Source: Casuarina equisetifolia
Taxonomy: Eukaryota > Streptophyta > Magnoliopsida > Fagales > Casuarinaceae
Reading direction: 5' to 3'
Assembly: GCA_028551475.1 (NCBI GenBank)
Contig: CM052359.1
Span: forward strand, 702,001 to 766,000
Length of the DNA: 64,000 nucleotides
Part shown: positions 1 through 14,061 of the stretch, one piece after another
Layout of the letters: each line of letters begins with the position of its first letter
Numbering within the stretch: position 1 is the first letter of the stretch
Position numbers and translations under genes: made by a program
The notes under the pieces: generated by a model
Told to the model about the DNA's origin: nothing
Database searches by the model: none
What the model saw: only the letters and a program-made list of their open reading frames with translations

Positions 1-1227
1 TTTGCAAGGCATGTCCGTGGAAAGGCCTAAGCCGCAACTCAAGACAAAATGATCATTATTCAGGCCTCACCCCCACTTGGTCAACTGTCGGCCATGATTG
101 AGCAGTTCTTGGAGACTTGCATCCCCCACCACTGAAAAGATTCCAAATTTTATTTTTATGGATTATCCATGAAAAGCATCTACTTCTCTAACTCCCCCCA
201 CTAGGGATAGATGATTGTTTAAGCTTATATAACATATTACAAGTATTTTTCTTTCTAATAGGATATTGTTTAAGCTTGGTTTTTTACTAATCAAATTTTA
301 GAATTTGATTGGACTACACCAAAAAAAAAAAAAAAACTAATTATAATGCTATGTGGAAGGCCTAAATCTACTTTTCTTCAAAAAGGATCATTGAACCATA
401 TTATAAGTATTTTCCTCTACAATATAGAACCTAACTCCAAGGCACATATCTTAGGTGTCTTCATCATTTATTACAAGTATTTGAAATTTACACAAATTCT
501 AGAGAACTTATAAAGATCGACACAATTGTTTATAAACCATCGTTGGTTTATAAACATTCATATCTTACAAAGGTTCACACACCTTCCACTTATTTTTGGA
601 GGATTTTCTTGATAGATTAATTAATAGATCATATACCAGAATGAGAAGTAATTAGTAATTGAAAAAGTATGGTGTAAAAGTTTGTGTAGGTTAAACAAAA
701 ACAATCCTTGCTAGGGTTTGGAACATACATAACTTTGTTTTTCCATTGAAAGAAGAGGAGTTAAAAAGTTCCCTTCACTTTATCTATTGAATTTTGCAGC
801 ATTGTGATTATTAGCATAGATTACAAGGAATTATAAATGACTAAATAGATTTCAATGCTACAATAGAAAACTATTTCATTGTATCGGTTGCAATTCACAT
901 GCTGAATATGATAAATCATTTTCCCAATGGAGACCAAGAATTGCATTGGCGTTGGCAGAGGAGATTTCAACCTAGGCACATCTCTTAGGTGCCTTCATCA
1001 TTTCCTTCACGACCCTGACCTCCTGGAAACAAAGTATGTTTTCAAATGTGCATAAACAGATGCATGCTCTTCTTAAGATGGCAGCCAAAAAACCAATAAA
1101 AGCTCAGAACACACATGAAAAAGCTAAGTCCATTCCAAATCTGGCCTTGAATCCATCTATCCAAAAGAAAAAAAATCAATTTATGCTTTGAAGTTCCTTC
1201 TGCAGTAGGAGAAGATGATAAGGAGTG
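1..1227. other. intergenic, 3' flank of the serine acetyltransferase gene
   Basis: AT-rich DNA with no coding pattern that I recognise. The only structure seen is a 29-bp direct repeat (441-469 and 975-1003) with two mismatches. Confidence 0.6.
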
Positions 1228-4200
1228 CTAACCAGTTGGTTTTCCATCTTTGAAACTGACAGCCGCATGTTGGAAAAAGTCTTTGCTGGCATCTGCACAC
1301 AGCAAGAAGTAAGAAAATGAATGATCTAAGACAGGTACTTGCCAACAAGTAAACTTAGCTAATCTGTTTTACACATAAAAAAAGTTAAATTTGACAAGCA
1401 AAAGGATAAATTTTGAAGCGCCAAGGTTATGAAAGCAGGATACTTGACATATATTCCCAACTTAAGCTTGGTGTGGTTCGAAAATAGATTCAGTAGTGAG
1501 TTCATCCTATATCTCTTTTTTTCTATACCTTCCAGCATAGAAGATGGGGCCAAAACTTATCAAGTCCATTCTTTTGCCAAGGCAGCGTTCTGGTCGAGAC
1601 CAATCTAATGCCCTGCTAAAAATTCCTATGTTTCTCATGTGAAGGCTGTCGTATATTAGTTTAGCACAAAGGAACTAGTCATTCGATGATAGTCTTCATC
1701 CCTTTCCCATTATGTTTAAACCATTTCCTGACTTTCCAATAGAGAAAATCCTAGTTTCCCAGTTAAATGCACCAAAAAACAAAAAAAAAAAAACAAAAAC
1801 AAAAAACTTTTCCCAGGCTTTGTTCGTATATAATACATACCATGCTTCATTGTCAATGAGGGATCTTGCTCAGCAGCATATCCAATTACTTTTGCTGGTA
1901 TTCCCGCCACCATACTTGTGAACCAAAAAAGAAAGCGAACAACCGTTATATATTATTTCAATCTAATAACACAGCAACAGAGTGACTATTAAAGGATCGT
2001 GCTGAAATGAGAGATTACTTTCTACCTGTGCGGAGGGACGTCTTTTAACACAAGGGAACCAGCGGCTACCATAGCACCTTTCCCTATATTTATATTCCCA
2101 AGTATAGTTGCACTAGCACCAATAAGTGCACCTTCTCCTACTTTTGGATGACGATCTCCAACTTCTTTTCCTGTTCCCCCTAAAGTTACACCCTGTCAAA
2201 ATATTTTTCTGTAATAAGCACAACATGCCCATTGCAAAGGTATATGAGAACACAATGATATGACATTGATTGATTTGATTTTTTCTTTGTTTAGAATCTA
2301 GATACAAATCAAAGCTCGTAGTAACTCAGGAAATTCAAAGAATGCAACTTAATAAGAACAAACTGCAACTTTTGGCAATTTTATGGTTTCTGATCTTTCC
2401 TCTTTCAGATAGATTTCCGCATTAGGCCATGCTTTCATAAAAATTCCAATTTGTAACTCCTTAATGATCAACAGTCTAGCAAGATAACTTTGACTCTTCA
2501 TTTCAAGCTTCAGGACAATCAAGAAATCATCCAAAGAGGACATTTCATCTTTGAAAATTCAAAAGCTTATAAGAACCCTTCCATAATAAAGGAATGCAAG
2601 AGGGAATGAAATTGACTTACATGCATCAATGAAACCCTATTCCCTACAACCGCAGTTTCACCAATAACCACACCAGTTCCATGATCCAATAAAATTCCCT
2701 CTCCAATTTTCGCAGCTGTAAGGATCATTACAAAAAGAAAAAGAAGAAGAAAAGGTGAAAATTAGCTTACATGGTAGAGAAATGACCTTTTCTCAAATAG
2801 ATGTAAATTCTGCGGGTCACAACCATCTTTCTGCAAAAGAATTATGTTTTGCACATAAATGTTGAAGAAGTCAATATCCACTACATCTATACTTTTTTTA
2901 ATCCTTCCCATTAAAATTGTCTGTCAAAGCATTAACATAAGTATGTACCCAGCAAAAATATCTCTGCTTCATTCAACAAGTCCAAAAAAACTTAACATCT
3001 CTTTACATTCAAATAAATGCCAGTCTTGCTCTTGCCAACCTCAATCAGATCATTCAGAGACTTAAAATATTACCTGGATGTATGTCAACTCCAAAAACCT
3101 GAGGATAAGGGAAAAAAACGTTGACAATTAATCACTGATAGAATCAACTGGAATGGGAGGGGTGGGGTTTCGGGTTTGTGGGGACAACTTAGATACGCTC
3201 TTCACAGATCAACCTTTTTTCGCTTTTTGTTAATAACTGACTCATTAAGGATCGCACAAGAAAGTAAAAAAGTACCTCACTGATTCGGCTTTGTAATGCT
3301 AAGGCCAATACTGTGCGTCCTTGGGTCCACAAGGCATGTGCTACTCGATGCACTTGCAAGGAATGATAGCCCTACAATAAATTATGGCTCAAAACATCAC
3401 AAGTTTACTTGGTGTAGTGGGGGCAGGGAGAATAAATGATGGTTGCAACTCCCACCCACTTTCTGGGAAATCAAACAACAATCATCCAAATAGTGTTTCT
3501 TTTGCTGCCTCCTTTATGTGCCACAGTAAAAACAAGTTGACGCTTAAACACACACACACATACCCGTATATAACACAAGCTAACTGATGATATGGACAGG
3601 CTAATAGAACAACTCTCCTTTTGTTTTTCGTAATCACTAAAGGAACAATTTTCCAATAACTGATCATATGAGTTGACAGTCACATTGTCCTAATGGACGA
3701 CATTGAAACAATAGTTACCAATTTACCAACATCAGTGTTTATAACAATCCGGGGGGTTTGTATTGAATGTCTGATCTTGCAATGAACCATCTTCTGTCCT
3801 TAACAGTGTCACAAACAAAATCAACGTATTACACCAACAAAAAGAGTTAGTCTCCAATAGTACCTTAAGATACAACATGACTGAGCAATATGACAAACAA
3901 GCAGGATCTCGCTCTTTAAATGCCTGTAGAAAGAAGATTTCCAAATATAAAACTTATTCGACTGTTCCATAACAAAGACCCTTATATTCTTTGGAATACA
4001 GATTTACCTGCATGTCCAGGCGGACTGAATCTCGAATACCTCTGTCATGCAATATCACATCACAGAATATATCCGTCAGTTGGGTCGCCAAGAGTGTAGG
4101 ATTCTGCAGTCGATTGGCAAGCACAAACCCCAAAGCTTGCTCTAAGCAATCGTGTGACAATATACTGGCATACAAGAAGCTACTCAAAATCGGCTCCTTT

Positions 4201-4941
4201 TCTGCCTGCAGTGAAGTGGGGAGACAAAAATAAGAGGATGGATTAAATAGAACCCGTTCCAAATCTTAAATATCTATGCTTGTACTCCATAATCTGACTA
4301 CCTAACGAATAAGTTGATTCTGTAATCAAGATCAAATGACCCATTTTAAAGGGAGGCACTTCTCCACTGAAAGCCAGGGATATCATCCCATCCATGAACT
4401 TTCACTACCTATGACTTGACCATGTAAAAACCATAAAATTGAGCCTAAAGTCATCCCAAAACAAGGTCAATATATGTAGAATCAACTGGCAACCTTAAAA
4501 GTCACCTACTGTACCCATCAGAGCTAGTTTCTAAGTGACATCAGTACTACACAACCAAAAAAAAAAACAAAAAGCCACAATCCAACTTCTCAGACAGTGA
4601 AAAACGTATCACCCACAATCATGCAGAGGATAAAAAATAATAAATTCCCATAGATGTATTGGAAAAGTAGTCTGTACTTCCAGCTTGGCCTCTGCTTTCA
4701 CAGCGTCCCAAATAGGGTCAGCAACCGGTTCATCCGAATTGCCAACCAACAGAACAGAGTCGGAGTCAGGCCTCCAAATCCCCATTGCATAAATCGGAAA
4801 AACTTTCTCAAACCGGAACTGGGTGGGCTTGGAATCACCAAAGCTCTTCTTTTCCTCCTCGTCCCGGTCCCCTCTAATCTGAAGGCGCTCTGGGAGCATT
4901 TTAGCAAGCGAGACCCAGCTCTCGTCCCCTAGGCAAGCCAT
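1228..4941 (-). CDS. SERAT3: serine O-acetyltransferase, SERAT3 type
   Basis: Makes O-acetylserine from serine and acetyl-CoA, the carbon skeleton for cysteine synthesis. Nine exons join in frame to 347 aa: 4941-4678, 4205-4008, 3923-3864, 3371-3276, 3098-3074, 2715-2621, 2192-2026, 1914-1841, 1292-1228. The alpha-helical N-terminal half ([12 protein letters not shown], then ATQLTDIF) precedes the left-handed beta-helix of hexapeptide repeats. The catalytic Asp and His of CysE align with D211 (VDIHP) and H226 (LLDHGTG); the GVTLGGTG loop is intact. The many-exon layout and the short tail after the beta-helix fit the plant SERAT3 group; other plant SATs usually have a single exon. No transit peptide is evident, so cytosolic location is inferred. 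The start at 4941 opens with MACLGDESW, as expected for the group. It is followed, after the SSL cluster, by an AAE2-like gene on the same strand. Confidence 0.93.
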
Positions 4942-7900
4942 GAAAAGGAGAGCTTCACGGCCTCTGCTTTCTCACTCTCGCACAAGCATACAAGAGAGGG
5001 AGAGAAAGCGGTGGCACTGAAATAAATAAAGCAACAAAGTAGGAGAAAAAGGGCGAGAGAGAGGCTCTCCCTTTGTGGGGGCGGCTGCTCGAACGGCTAC
5101 GTTTCTTCCTGTCTCAACTTTGAAGAAAGGCAAATCAAGATGCGATCGCCATGATGATAAGCAATATGAATGGCTCACGTGGAGGCTCGCTTCCTGTTCG
5201 TGTAGCCTCCTAGGACTAGTGGGGCTCCTGTTCTTTCAGCCGCACACGAAACTCATAAACATGTAGCCATTAATCGCCATGGATGATTAAACAATGAGCT
5301 TTCTTTTTGAAGATGATTATTATACCAGCGACTTAGAAGCCACTGAAGATGGTTCTATAAGTAGAAGAAAGATGCTGGTAATGGAGCCAAAGGTTCAATA
5401 ACTTTATTCAGTAAGGTTGTCCGCCATCGAATCATTAGGTATCTTATGGATTGAAAACAAAAGATACAAGCTTTAGAAAACTATATGATATCTATTTGAG
5501 TTCGCTTACTTTCCATCCCACCAAATTAGCACTTTGTTTAGCCTTCCATGTATTTTGTTTATAAGTTATTTTCCTGTTTAAAGCTAATTTGTATATAACA
5601 GATAGCACTTAAGATGGAAATAGTAGGAGTTATTTAAATATTTATTTGTAATTATAGTAAATGAAAATTATAGACTTTACAAGAATAGTCTTATTTACTT
5701 GAACCCAGAACTTTAATACTATATTAAACTATATGATGTCTCAACAATAGATTTGAGTTTGTTGACTTTCAATCCCGCCAATCAGTATTTTTTTAGGCCC
5801 TCATGCATTTGGTTAATGAGATGAGAGAAACAATTAGGTTTGTAAGTTATTTTCCTTTTAAAAATAACTTGTAAGGAAGTATTTGTATATTGGAAAGGCT
5901 ATATACTTAACCTAGGAGCTCATAAAGATCTTACTTGCTTAAATTGTGAGTTTTAATACTATATTAAAGAATTTATTTTATTTTTTCGATGACCTTATAA
6001 GAAAGAAATAAGTTACTTATAGATAAAAACATTTGTAACTTTTTACAAGTAATATGAGATATTTTGGAACTAATTCTATGTCATCTTTAAAGCCGCCTTT
6101 GGGATAGTCTATTATTTTGAGTACCTCCATAATTGATTTGATAAGTTGAACTTTGCCTAGAACTTGGGTGTATGCCTATTGAATGAATCCTTGATGTGTC
6201 AACTATGTAGTTATCTAAAGATATTGTTGATATGAGACAAAGGGTGACAAGGTAAACAACATTATCATTATCAACTTAGTGGTTTTCAATGGGAAGAATG
6301 TCACATCTAGTTAACGTGTGATGGATGTAGATTCTTTTTTGTTTCATGATATTAAAAAAAAAAAAAAAAGAACAATGGTTGGTCGTGGAACAATTATTTA
6401 TGATCCTATGCTCCCATTGAAACCATTGTTTCGAAAACGTAAGAGTTACAAACCATTTTGTCTTTTTTTTCTTATTTGCTTTTGTTTTTAATGAGATTTT
6501 TTTTTTAAAGGTAAGGTATACTAAACAAAAAGTTTAAGGTGATAGTCAAGGCTTTACCCTACTATCTTAATCAAACAATACACCAAATACTTATTGACGT
6601 TAGGATACTTGGTCCAACCTTTTTGTAGGCAAAATTTATCAGAGATAGACCCAAAAAAAAAACACTTATCTCTGCATCATCAATAGAAGACTCCCTTGCA
6701 GCTTAACTTCAGCAAATACAAAACTCTACATTAATTGGTGAGTAGATATGGCATAAAATGTAACACCTGACTACACAGGGTGCTATAAATTGTGCAATTA
6801 ATTCTACTTAAGTTACAACTAGACCTATAAGCTCAACAGATTTAAAGGTTACATGTTTTGGTTTTATGTATGGAGTACGTTGCACTACGAAAAAGAAAAC
6901 CATTAATTGCTTGAAAATGGTGGTTCCTTTATAACAACTTTAGAAATTCTTCTATCCTTGCAACCAAATATTTTTTTAAAAAATAAAACTGTGGAAAGTC
7001 ATGATAATTTTCCCGTGTGATCTAAATAATTGAAATTATTTGTCTCGGAAAGAGTTTAATGATTTAGAACATCACTTTATCTTTGCGGATAAAAATAATA
7101 TTTTACTAGTGAATTTTTTTCTTATATTAGAGATGAGAAAATTTCTGAAAGTCTGAAAAAATATGAAGAGACTATTTTGGGCCTAATGAAACTGCCATCG
7201 AATCTGAGACGTCCATTCTGTCAAGGTATGCCTTTCATATCGAATTCTAATGGGCTCAATTGGATCAATAAAAGCGTTCATACAAAACCCAACACCGCTT
7301 GAAGGCAGAGGAAGAGATATAACAAATGACAAAGCCTTCGAATAGCAAGATTTGCTATGCAATTCTTACACTGATATTTATATGGGAAAATGTCCCCTTT
7401 TTTTTTTTTTATTATAATTCATTTTTTTAAAATTAATTTTTGTTAAGGACAAAAGTCTTAGATGGGAAAGAAAATGTTTAAATATAAACATTATCTTCTT
7501 ATCTTACAAGTTAATTTTTGAGTTAGATTCTAAATATAAAAATGATTTCCCTAATGTATAAGTTAGTTTTTAGATTGAACAATAAATTTTTGGATAAATT
7601 TTTTAATATGATATTTCAACTTAAGTTTTAAGTGCAACATTCATTTACTCGTGAATTAAGTCATTATAAGAAGTGTCTTCCATGCTTAGAACAATGGAAC
7701 ATATCAAAATTCATTGTATTCTGCATCATCCATACACTGATTTATAATGCTCTTAATAAACTCCTCCAACCTTTGACCAAGTGTTTGGATGTTTTCCATC
7801 TGTTCTATAAATTTGCACCGTGTTCAACGGCGTCCTCTCCACGCTTGTTGGTAGTCAACGAAGTGGACTTAATTCAATGTTCTTGTCAAAATCAATCACC

Positions 7901-8600
7901 TTGCACGTCAGCCATCCAAAAATGTCGGGAGATCATTCGACCACCACTAAGACATCGATGTCTTTTGAGTTTTCAAAGGTGACAACCCTAACAAAAATGC
8001 ACGAGATAACTTTCACAATTCCATTCAAAAATGTTGGTGACAAAGATGACCACGGAAAGTTGGCCATAATTAAGGTTCCAAAATGTCGTTGAAAAAAGAA
8101 ATATTGTTAGAAATATATTTAAAGCCTAACTTAAAAGCTATTTTATAAGTCAGAGAGATTTTTTTTTTTTATTTTTAATGTTATAATACTTCTTATGTAT
8201 GAGTTCTTGATAGCTAGGTGACATTAGGGAGATTTTTACATGAGTGATGAGGTTCAAGTCTCCAAACAAGGATTAAGCACATTCGAATATACCTTACAGT
8301 TAAGATTAAAATAGAATGAAATAATTAAGAATGTTAGAGAAGGATCAAATATTTATTTCTATGTAATGAACATATTTTAAGGATTTAAAATCGTTAAAAT
8401 AGATTCGAAATTCAACCTAAAACTTTGAAGAAAATTTTATTTCAAGAAAAATAAGCTTATGAACGAATTTATTATCAAAAATTAAATTTTAGTAGCATAT
8501 TTTATCAGTTTATACGTAAAAGTAAGAACTCTCGTTAGCCATGGAAAAGAACAAGTTCAGGTGATCTCCTCCTTTCTTGAAACCAAGTCAATGCCCCACC
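4942..8600. other. intergenic, AT-rich, no gene recognised
   Basis: About 3.6 kb between the divergent acetyltransferase and SSL1 genes. It contains homopolymer runs and a diverged direct repeat (about 5476-5598 and 5722-5900). Open frames at 7632-7982 and 7820-8092 overlap in different frames, match no family I know, and lack flanking gene signals. Confidence 0.6.
5476..5900. repeat. diverged tandem duplication of about 150 bp
   Basis: Two segments (about 5476-5598 and 5722-5900) share, in order, an actatatgat word, a ttgagttygytkactttcmatccc stretch, and a taagttattttcct word. Small indels separate them, so the duplication is old. No coding content. Confidence 0.55.
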
Positions 8601-10315
8601 ATGTCCGATTCAAGAAACCCCGATTCAGCTTCTCTACCTGAGGCCTCTACCTTGCTCTGCAGGGGCAAGACCTCATGGTCCTTCACTTTTCTTGTTGCAG
8701 CACTGGTTCCCGTCGTTGCAGCAGCAATCCTCTACCGACTCGACACGTTCGACCCGGCTCCTCTGCCCCCTGAAGTGTTGACTCGTCATGTCGTAGCAGT
8801 GCCGGCACGCAACAGCCACATGCTAAAAGGGTCTGAGCTGGTGGGTGCCGGGAACTTGATCCGGCCGGAAGATGTAGCCTATGATCCCAGCTCCGGATTC
8901 ATCTACACCGGGTGTGCTGACGGGTGGATCAACCGAGTCACAGTCAACGACTCGGTGGTGCACAAATGGATCAACACCGGCGGAAGACCTCTTGGAATTG
9001 CCTTCGGACGTAACAGCGAGCTAATCGTCACTGACCCTACAAAGGTATGTGTCTGCGTGAGGGTATCTACAGCTTTGCGCGTTGGGTTGAGCCTGGTTTG
9101 GTACAGTATATTTGTGTTTGTGCCAACTGAAAATCTGGCTTTTGTTTTTAATTTTCCCCTGGGATTTACAGGCATTTGTAATGGGGCTCTTGGTTGAAAT
9201 ACTTTGAGAAATCATTGGCTGGTAGCTGTTTGTATTAATGACATGTAGTGTGTAACAGGGCCTATTGAACGTGACTGCAGATGGTATGGTGGAAGTATTG
9301 ACAGATGAGGCTGAAGGACAAAAATTTAGAACGACAAACGCTGCGGATGTAACACATGATGGCTTGATTTATTTCACAGATTCTTCATATAAATACAACT
9401 CAAGTGAAGTCATTTGGGACTTTTTGGAGGGTAAGCCCCATGGTAGACTTCTGAGTTATGACCCAGCAACCAAAAGCACCAAGGTGCTGGTCCGGAACCT
9501 TTACTTTGCAAATGGTGTTGCAGTCTCGCCTGATCAAAATTCTGTGGTCTTTTGTGAAATCCCAGTGTAAGTTTGGTCATTCCATGGACACATACTTTTA
9601 GGCCTCAAGTTCTGCTTTTGTCTTGATGTTTCCTGATGGGAAAACAATGCAGGAGGAGGTGTAGAAAATATCACATACAAGGGGAAGAAAAAGGAAAAGT
9701 AGATAAGTTTATCGATTATCTACCAGGCAGGCCTGATAACATCCGATATGATGGTGAAGGCCACTACTGGATTGCATTGGTTCCGGTAAGCCAATACTTA
9801 CTATCTAATTCCCCTGCTTCTGCATAAGTAATATGTTGCAGTAGGGAATGATAATATTTTATTCAAATTCCAACTTAGGATCCCTGCCTAACGTACATCA
9901 AACATGAAAATAGAAAAAGATCAGAGAAAGCTTGATTGGTAATACTGCAAAGACTTAAGATGTGATTATACCTGTTGTTTCTTGAGTAGCGGAAATGAGC
10001 ACTAGTTACATCTTTTTCATTATCTTTTTGTGCAAATGCTGGCAGGAACCTACACTTTCATGGCATTTAGCAATGAAGTACCCTTTCATCCGAAAGGTTA
10101 TAGCAATCATGGTGAAGTACATTGGAAGACAAAACATGGAAAGGAATGGTGGGGTTCTGGCAGTTGATTTGGCAGGAAAACCCACTGCTTTCTACCATGA
10201 TCCTGGCCTGATAATGGTTTCAAGCGGAATCAAGATAGGCGATCATTTGTACTGTGGTTCTGTTGTCGCTCCCTACATTATCCGCCTCAATCTGAAACAA
10301 TATCCTGCCACATGA
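8601..10315 (+). CDS. strictosidine-synthase-like protein 1 (adipocyte plasma-membrane-associated-protein-like)
   Basis: Four exons, 8601-9044, 9259-9566, 9653-9785 and 10046-10315, give 384 aa. A short basic N-terminus is followed by one hydrophobic helix at residues 26-45, then a six-bladed beta-propeller of the strictosidine synthase family. Landmarks are the [12 protein letters not shown] [41 protein letters not shown] and IGDHLYCGS. The catalytic Glu of Rauvolfia strictosidine synthase (Glu309) has no Glu counterpart just before IGDHLYCGS, so alkaloid condensation is unlikely. Family members of this kind are ER or secretory-pathway proteins, with hydrolase-like roles proposed. I chose ATG 8601 (MSDSRNP), not 8577, because it aligns with the starts of the two downstream copies and lies in a similar CCCCACCATG context. 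Confidence 0.9.
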
Positions 10316-11226
10316 ATGACTGAACAAGCCATTGTACTTCTTGCTGAAGAATCCTGAATAGCTCCTCAACTAAAAATTCTTAGTGATCCCGGCTATCTGT
10401 CTCTTACAGCATGTGGGTATGAAGAGTGGGTGGCTGACCATACAAGCAAGACACACCATAGGGGAAGTAGCCTTGGTCATTGACCGGACAGACCAATATG
10501 ATTATAGGAATGCTATTCTATCAAGCTATCATAGCCTGATGGGCTGATTTGCACCAAAGAAAGGCACTCGTGCCCAATGTGAGATATAGAGTTATAATTA
10601 CATATAAGTGAAAATGATAATTTTTTATATAAGGGAATGGATACTAATTTGTTTCCAATTCAAGCTTATTCTAAGTTGTTTATGAATATCAAGCATGTAA
10701 CAATTGGTATAAAAGCTTGGTTTGCACCAAAAACACCCCCGTGTGTCACGCCCTTAAACCAGAGAAGACATCCCCTCACAGATTCTACGGCTTCCAACAA
10801 TGAGGTGGGATCTTTAGAAAACCACGCAAAGATAAGAAGACTTTCTCATTTTGTAATAATTTTTTTAAGATAAAGTCCCCATAGAAAACGACAGAGATAA
10901 GGTGTATTATCTCTTATTGCATGCAATAAGAAATTAAGACGCATCCTACGCATGGTCCCCAACCACTCCGATCTTCCATGCAGACAAAACTGACAACGAC
11001 GTTCCAGTCTCTGGGCAGAAATCAGCATCAGAAATCGGCAATGACCCTATCTCGTAATCTTAAATTCTAGTATTTTATTTGTATCGATCCATTCATAAAC
11101 TGGTAACTCTGCGGAGCTAACGATACATAGAAGATGTCAACTGCATTTATGGAGCTCCATAACCACGGAAGACACTGAGTTCAGGGTATCTTTTCCTTCC
11201 TGAAACCGAGTCATTGAACCCCCACC
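10316..11226. other. intergenic between SSL1 and SSL2
   Basis: About 0.9 kb. The last 60 bases before the SSL2 ATG resemble those before SSL1 (tccttyctgaaaccragtca), showing that the duplication included the proximal promoter and leader. No other gene seen. Confidence 0.6.
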
Positions 11227-13397
11227 ATGTCCGAGTCAAGAAACCCCGACTCAGCTACCACCGAGAGAAAGACCTCATGGTCCTTCGGTTTTCTTGTTGC
11301 AGCGCTGGTTCCGGTCGTTGCAGCAGCAATCCTCTTCCAAATCGAAGAGTTTGAACCTGCTTCTCTGCCGCCTGACTTGTTGAGCCGTCACGTGGTAGCC
11401 GTGCCGGCAAGCAACGGCCACATGCTAAAAGGGTCGGAGCTCGTGGGTGCGGGGAACTTGATCGGCCCGGAAGATGTAGCTTATGATCCCGGCTCTGGAG
11501 TCATCTATACTGGATGCGCTGACGGGTGGATCAGCCGAGTCACAGTCAACGACTCGGTGGCGCACAAATGGGTCAACACCGGCGGGAGACCTCTAGGAGT
11601 CGCCGTCGGACGGAACAACGAAGTAATCGTCGCTGACCCCGAAAAGGTTCGTGTCTGTTTGTGGATGTCTACAGCTTTGCGTGCAGGTTTGAGATAATTC
11701 ATGGTGATAGTGACTACCAAGATCTGAAGAACTTCGTTAGGAGCATTAAATTTTTTTAACTGTAAAAGATTGAGTTCATTTAGTGCTTCCTAGGCATCCT
11801 GAAAATGATTTCTTATCGGCTCAGAGGTAAGAACAATCCAAATGTGCGTGGGAGGTTCATTAATAGATTTTTTTTTTTTGTTCATTAGTAGATTGATCAG
11901 TTTGCCATCAACAGAGCTAGGATGGCTAACAAAGTTGGCATTTCCAAGATGCAATCCTGCCAGTAAAGCTGGTCCAGCTTCAGAAAACGGGAAAGCAGGG
12001 ACTATTTTTTGATACTTTGAGAGTTTTCTTTTATTTTTCTTTTCAATTTTCAGCTGTACTAAATACTCCAAAGTATTGAAAGTATGTTCTGGGGACTACT
12101 ATGGCTGAATAGTTAAAAAAATGCTTTGCAAACATCTTTAGTTTGGGGGTTTTCATTTCAAATTTACATTGATCAAAGAAGAATATCACGGAGCCCGTTT
12201 TTCAAACGGAGAAGGCAAATGTAGCTCTCATGGAAGTATTGATATTTATGATGCAGAGCTTATAACATTTTCTCCTCTTTTGGCTTTTGTTGATTTGGGG
12301 CCTCTTAGTTTGAAATGCTACGGAGAAACGAATGATCGGTAGCTGTTTGTATTCATGAAATGTGGTGTGTAACAGGGCCTACTGAAAGTGACTGCAGAAG
12401 GTAAGGTGGAGCTATTGACAGATGAGGCTGAGGGACTAAAATTCAGGACCACAGACGGTGTGGATGTAGCACATAATGGCATGATTTATTTCACAGATGC
12501 TTCATATAAATACACTTTAAGAGAGTTCATTTGGGACCTTTTGGAGGGCAAGCCCTATGGTAGACTTCTGAGTTATGACCCAGCAACCAAAAGCACCAAG
12601 GTTCTGGTCCGTGACCTTTACTTTGCAAATGGTGTTGCAGTCTCAGCTGACCAGAATTTTGTTATCTTCTGTGAAACCCCACTGTAAGTTTGCTAATTCT
12701 AAGTCTCAAGTTCTGCTCCTGCAGTCAAATGAGTAAAACCAGTCCCAGTTGAGTTTTTGATGATTCCTGGTGGATTTGCAATGCAGGAGGAGGTGTAGAA
12801 AATATTACATACAAGGGGAGGAGAAAGGAAAAGTAGATGAGTTTATAGATTATCTTCCAGGTATGCCTGATAACATCCGATATGATGGAGAAGGCCACTA
12901 CTGGATTGCATTGGCAACGGTAAACCAGTTCTTACTTTCTAATTCCCCTGCTTCAGCATCAGTAACTCGTTGCAGCACCTAGGATCCTTGCCTAATGTAG
13001 ATTTAATAACCTTGCCTAATGATGTCATTATACTTATTGTTTCTTAAATTGACAAAAGCAAGCTAGTTTAATGGATGAATGAAAGCTTCTGACATACTTT
13101 CATATCTTTTTGTGCAAATACTGTCAGGTACCTACACTTTCATGGCATTTAGCAATGAAGTACCCTTTCATCAGGAAGTGCCTGGCAATCATGGAGAAGT
13201 ACATTGGGCGACCAGATATGGAGAAGAATGGCGGGGCTGTGGCGGTTGATTTGGCAGGAAAGCCCACAGCTCACTACTATGATCCTGGACTCTCACTGGT
13301 TTCAGGAGCAAACAAGATAGGAGATCATTTGTACTGTGGTTCCCTTGTCGCTCCCCACATTATCCGTCTCAATCTTGAACAATATCCTGCCTCGTGA
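11227..13397 (+). CDS. strictosidine-synthase-like protein 2
   Basis: Second tandem copy. Exons 11227-11646, 12376-12683, 12787-12919 and 13128-13397 give 376 aa. Exon 2 (308 bp), exon 3 (133 bp) and exon 4 (270 bp) have exactly the same lengths and phases as SSL1; exon 1 is 24 bp shorter. A membrane helix lies at about residues 18-37, followed by the beta-propeller ([41 protein letters not shown]). Intron 1 is about 730 bp, longer than in SSL1, and carries poly-T and poly-A rich sequence. No Glu is present at the position expected for the strictosidine synthase catalytic residue. It is probably a membrane-anchored lumenal protein of unproven activity. Alignment to SSL1 suggests the closest relationship within the cluster. 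Confidence 0.9.
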
Positions 13398-14061
13398 ATA
13401 AGAGAACAAGACATTGTACTTCTGGCTGGAGAATCTTGATAGCTCCTTAAATAAAATAAAACCCTTTGTGGCTTTGGCTTTCTGTCTCTCTGTGCCTTAG
13501 GTGTTTGTTTACAAGGGGTGGCTGACAATATCATGAATTAGCAAGCCTTTACCATAGATTTTGCCAAAAATGGTGGGTCAACCCTCTATATAGGGAGGAA
13601 TTGCCTTTCTACCTTAATATCAAGTTTTGGATGAAAGTTGAGTTTTCTAATGTGGCATTACAATCCATATTCAGGAAGCTACATCTTGCACATGAAGCCC
13701 TAATAATTGGGGAGGGGATGTATTACTTTTGACACGAAGCCTGCAGACTCAAGCCTGAGTCTCTTGCTGCTAGTAATTTTATTAAGCTACTGGAAAATTA
13801 ATAGTAATACTAAATCCTAATTAACTTTCATTTAATAACTATTTGACTCAGTGGAGAGCATGTGCTCTGGATAAGTTTGAGAAAATCTCACATCTTAAAT
13901 CTAATCTTTGAATAAAAAATGGCAAATCTTCCATCAGTAATTGAAAGATCTTTTTACCCACCATGGAAAGTAAAGTCTTGAAAGGTGAAAATATCTCAAC
14001 GTGACAAGACTCCGATATCATCATATTCCTTCCGGAAACCTACTTTCTGAACCACTCACTC
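13398..14061. other. intergenic between SSL2 and SSL3
   Basis: About 0.66 kb, AT-rich, with no gene seen. Confidence 0.6.

Noticed and set aside
7632-8092. Two overlapping open frames (116 and 90 codons) in the SSL1 upstream region
   Set aside because: Different frames over the same DNA, no recognisable domain, no splice or promoter context; chance frames in a locally less AT-rich stretch are more likely.
13845-13915. tRNA A-box-like stretch (actcagtggagagcatg)
   Set aside because: No B box at the required distance and no cloverleaf pairing could be drawn.
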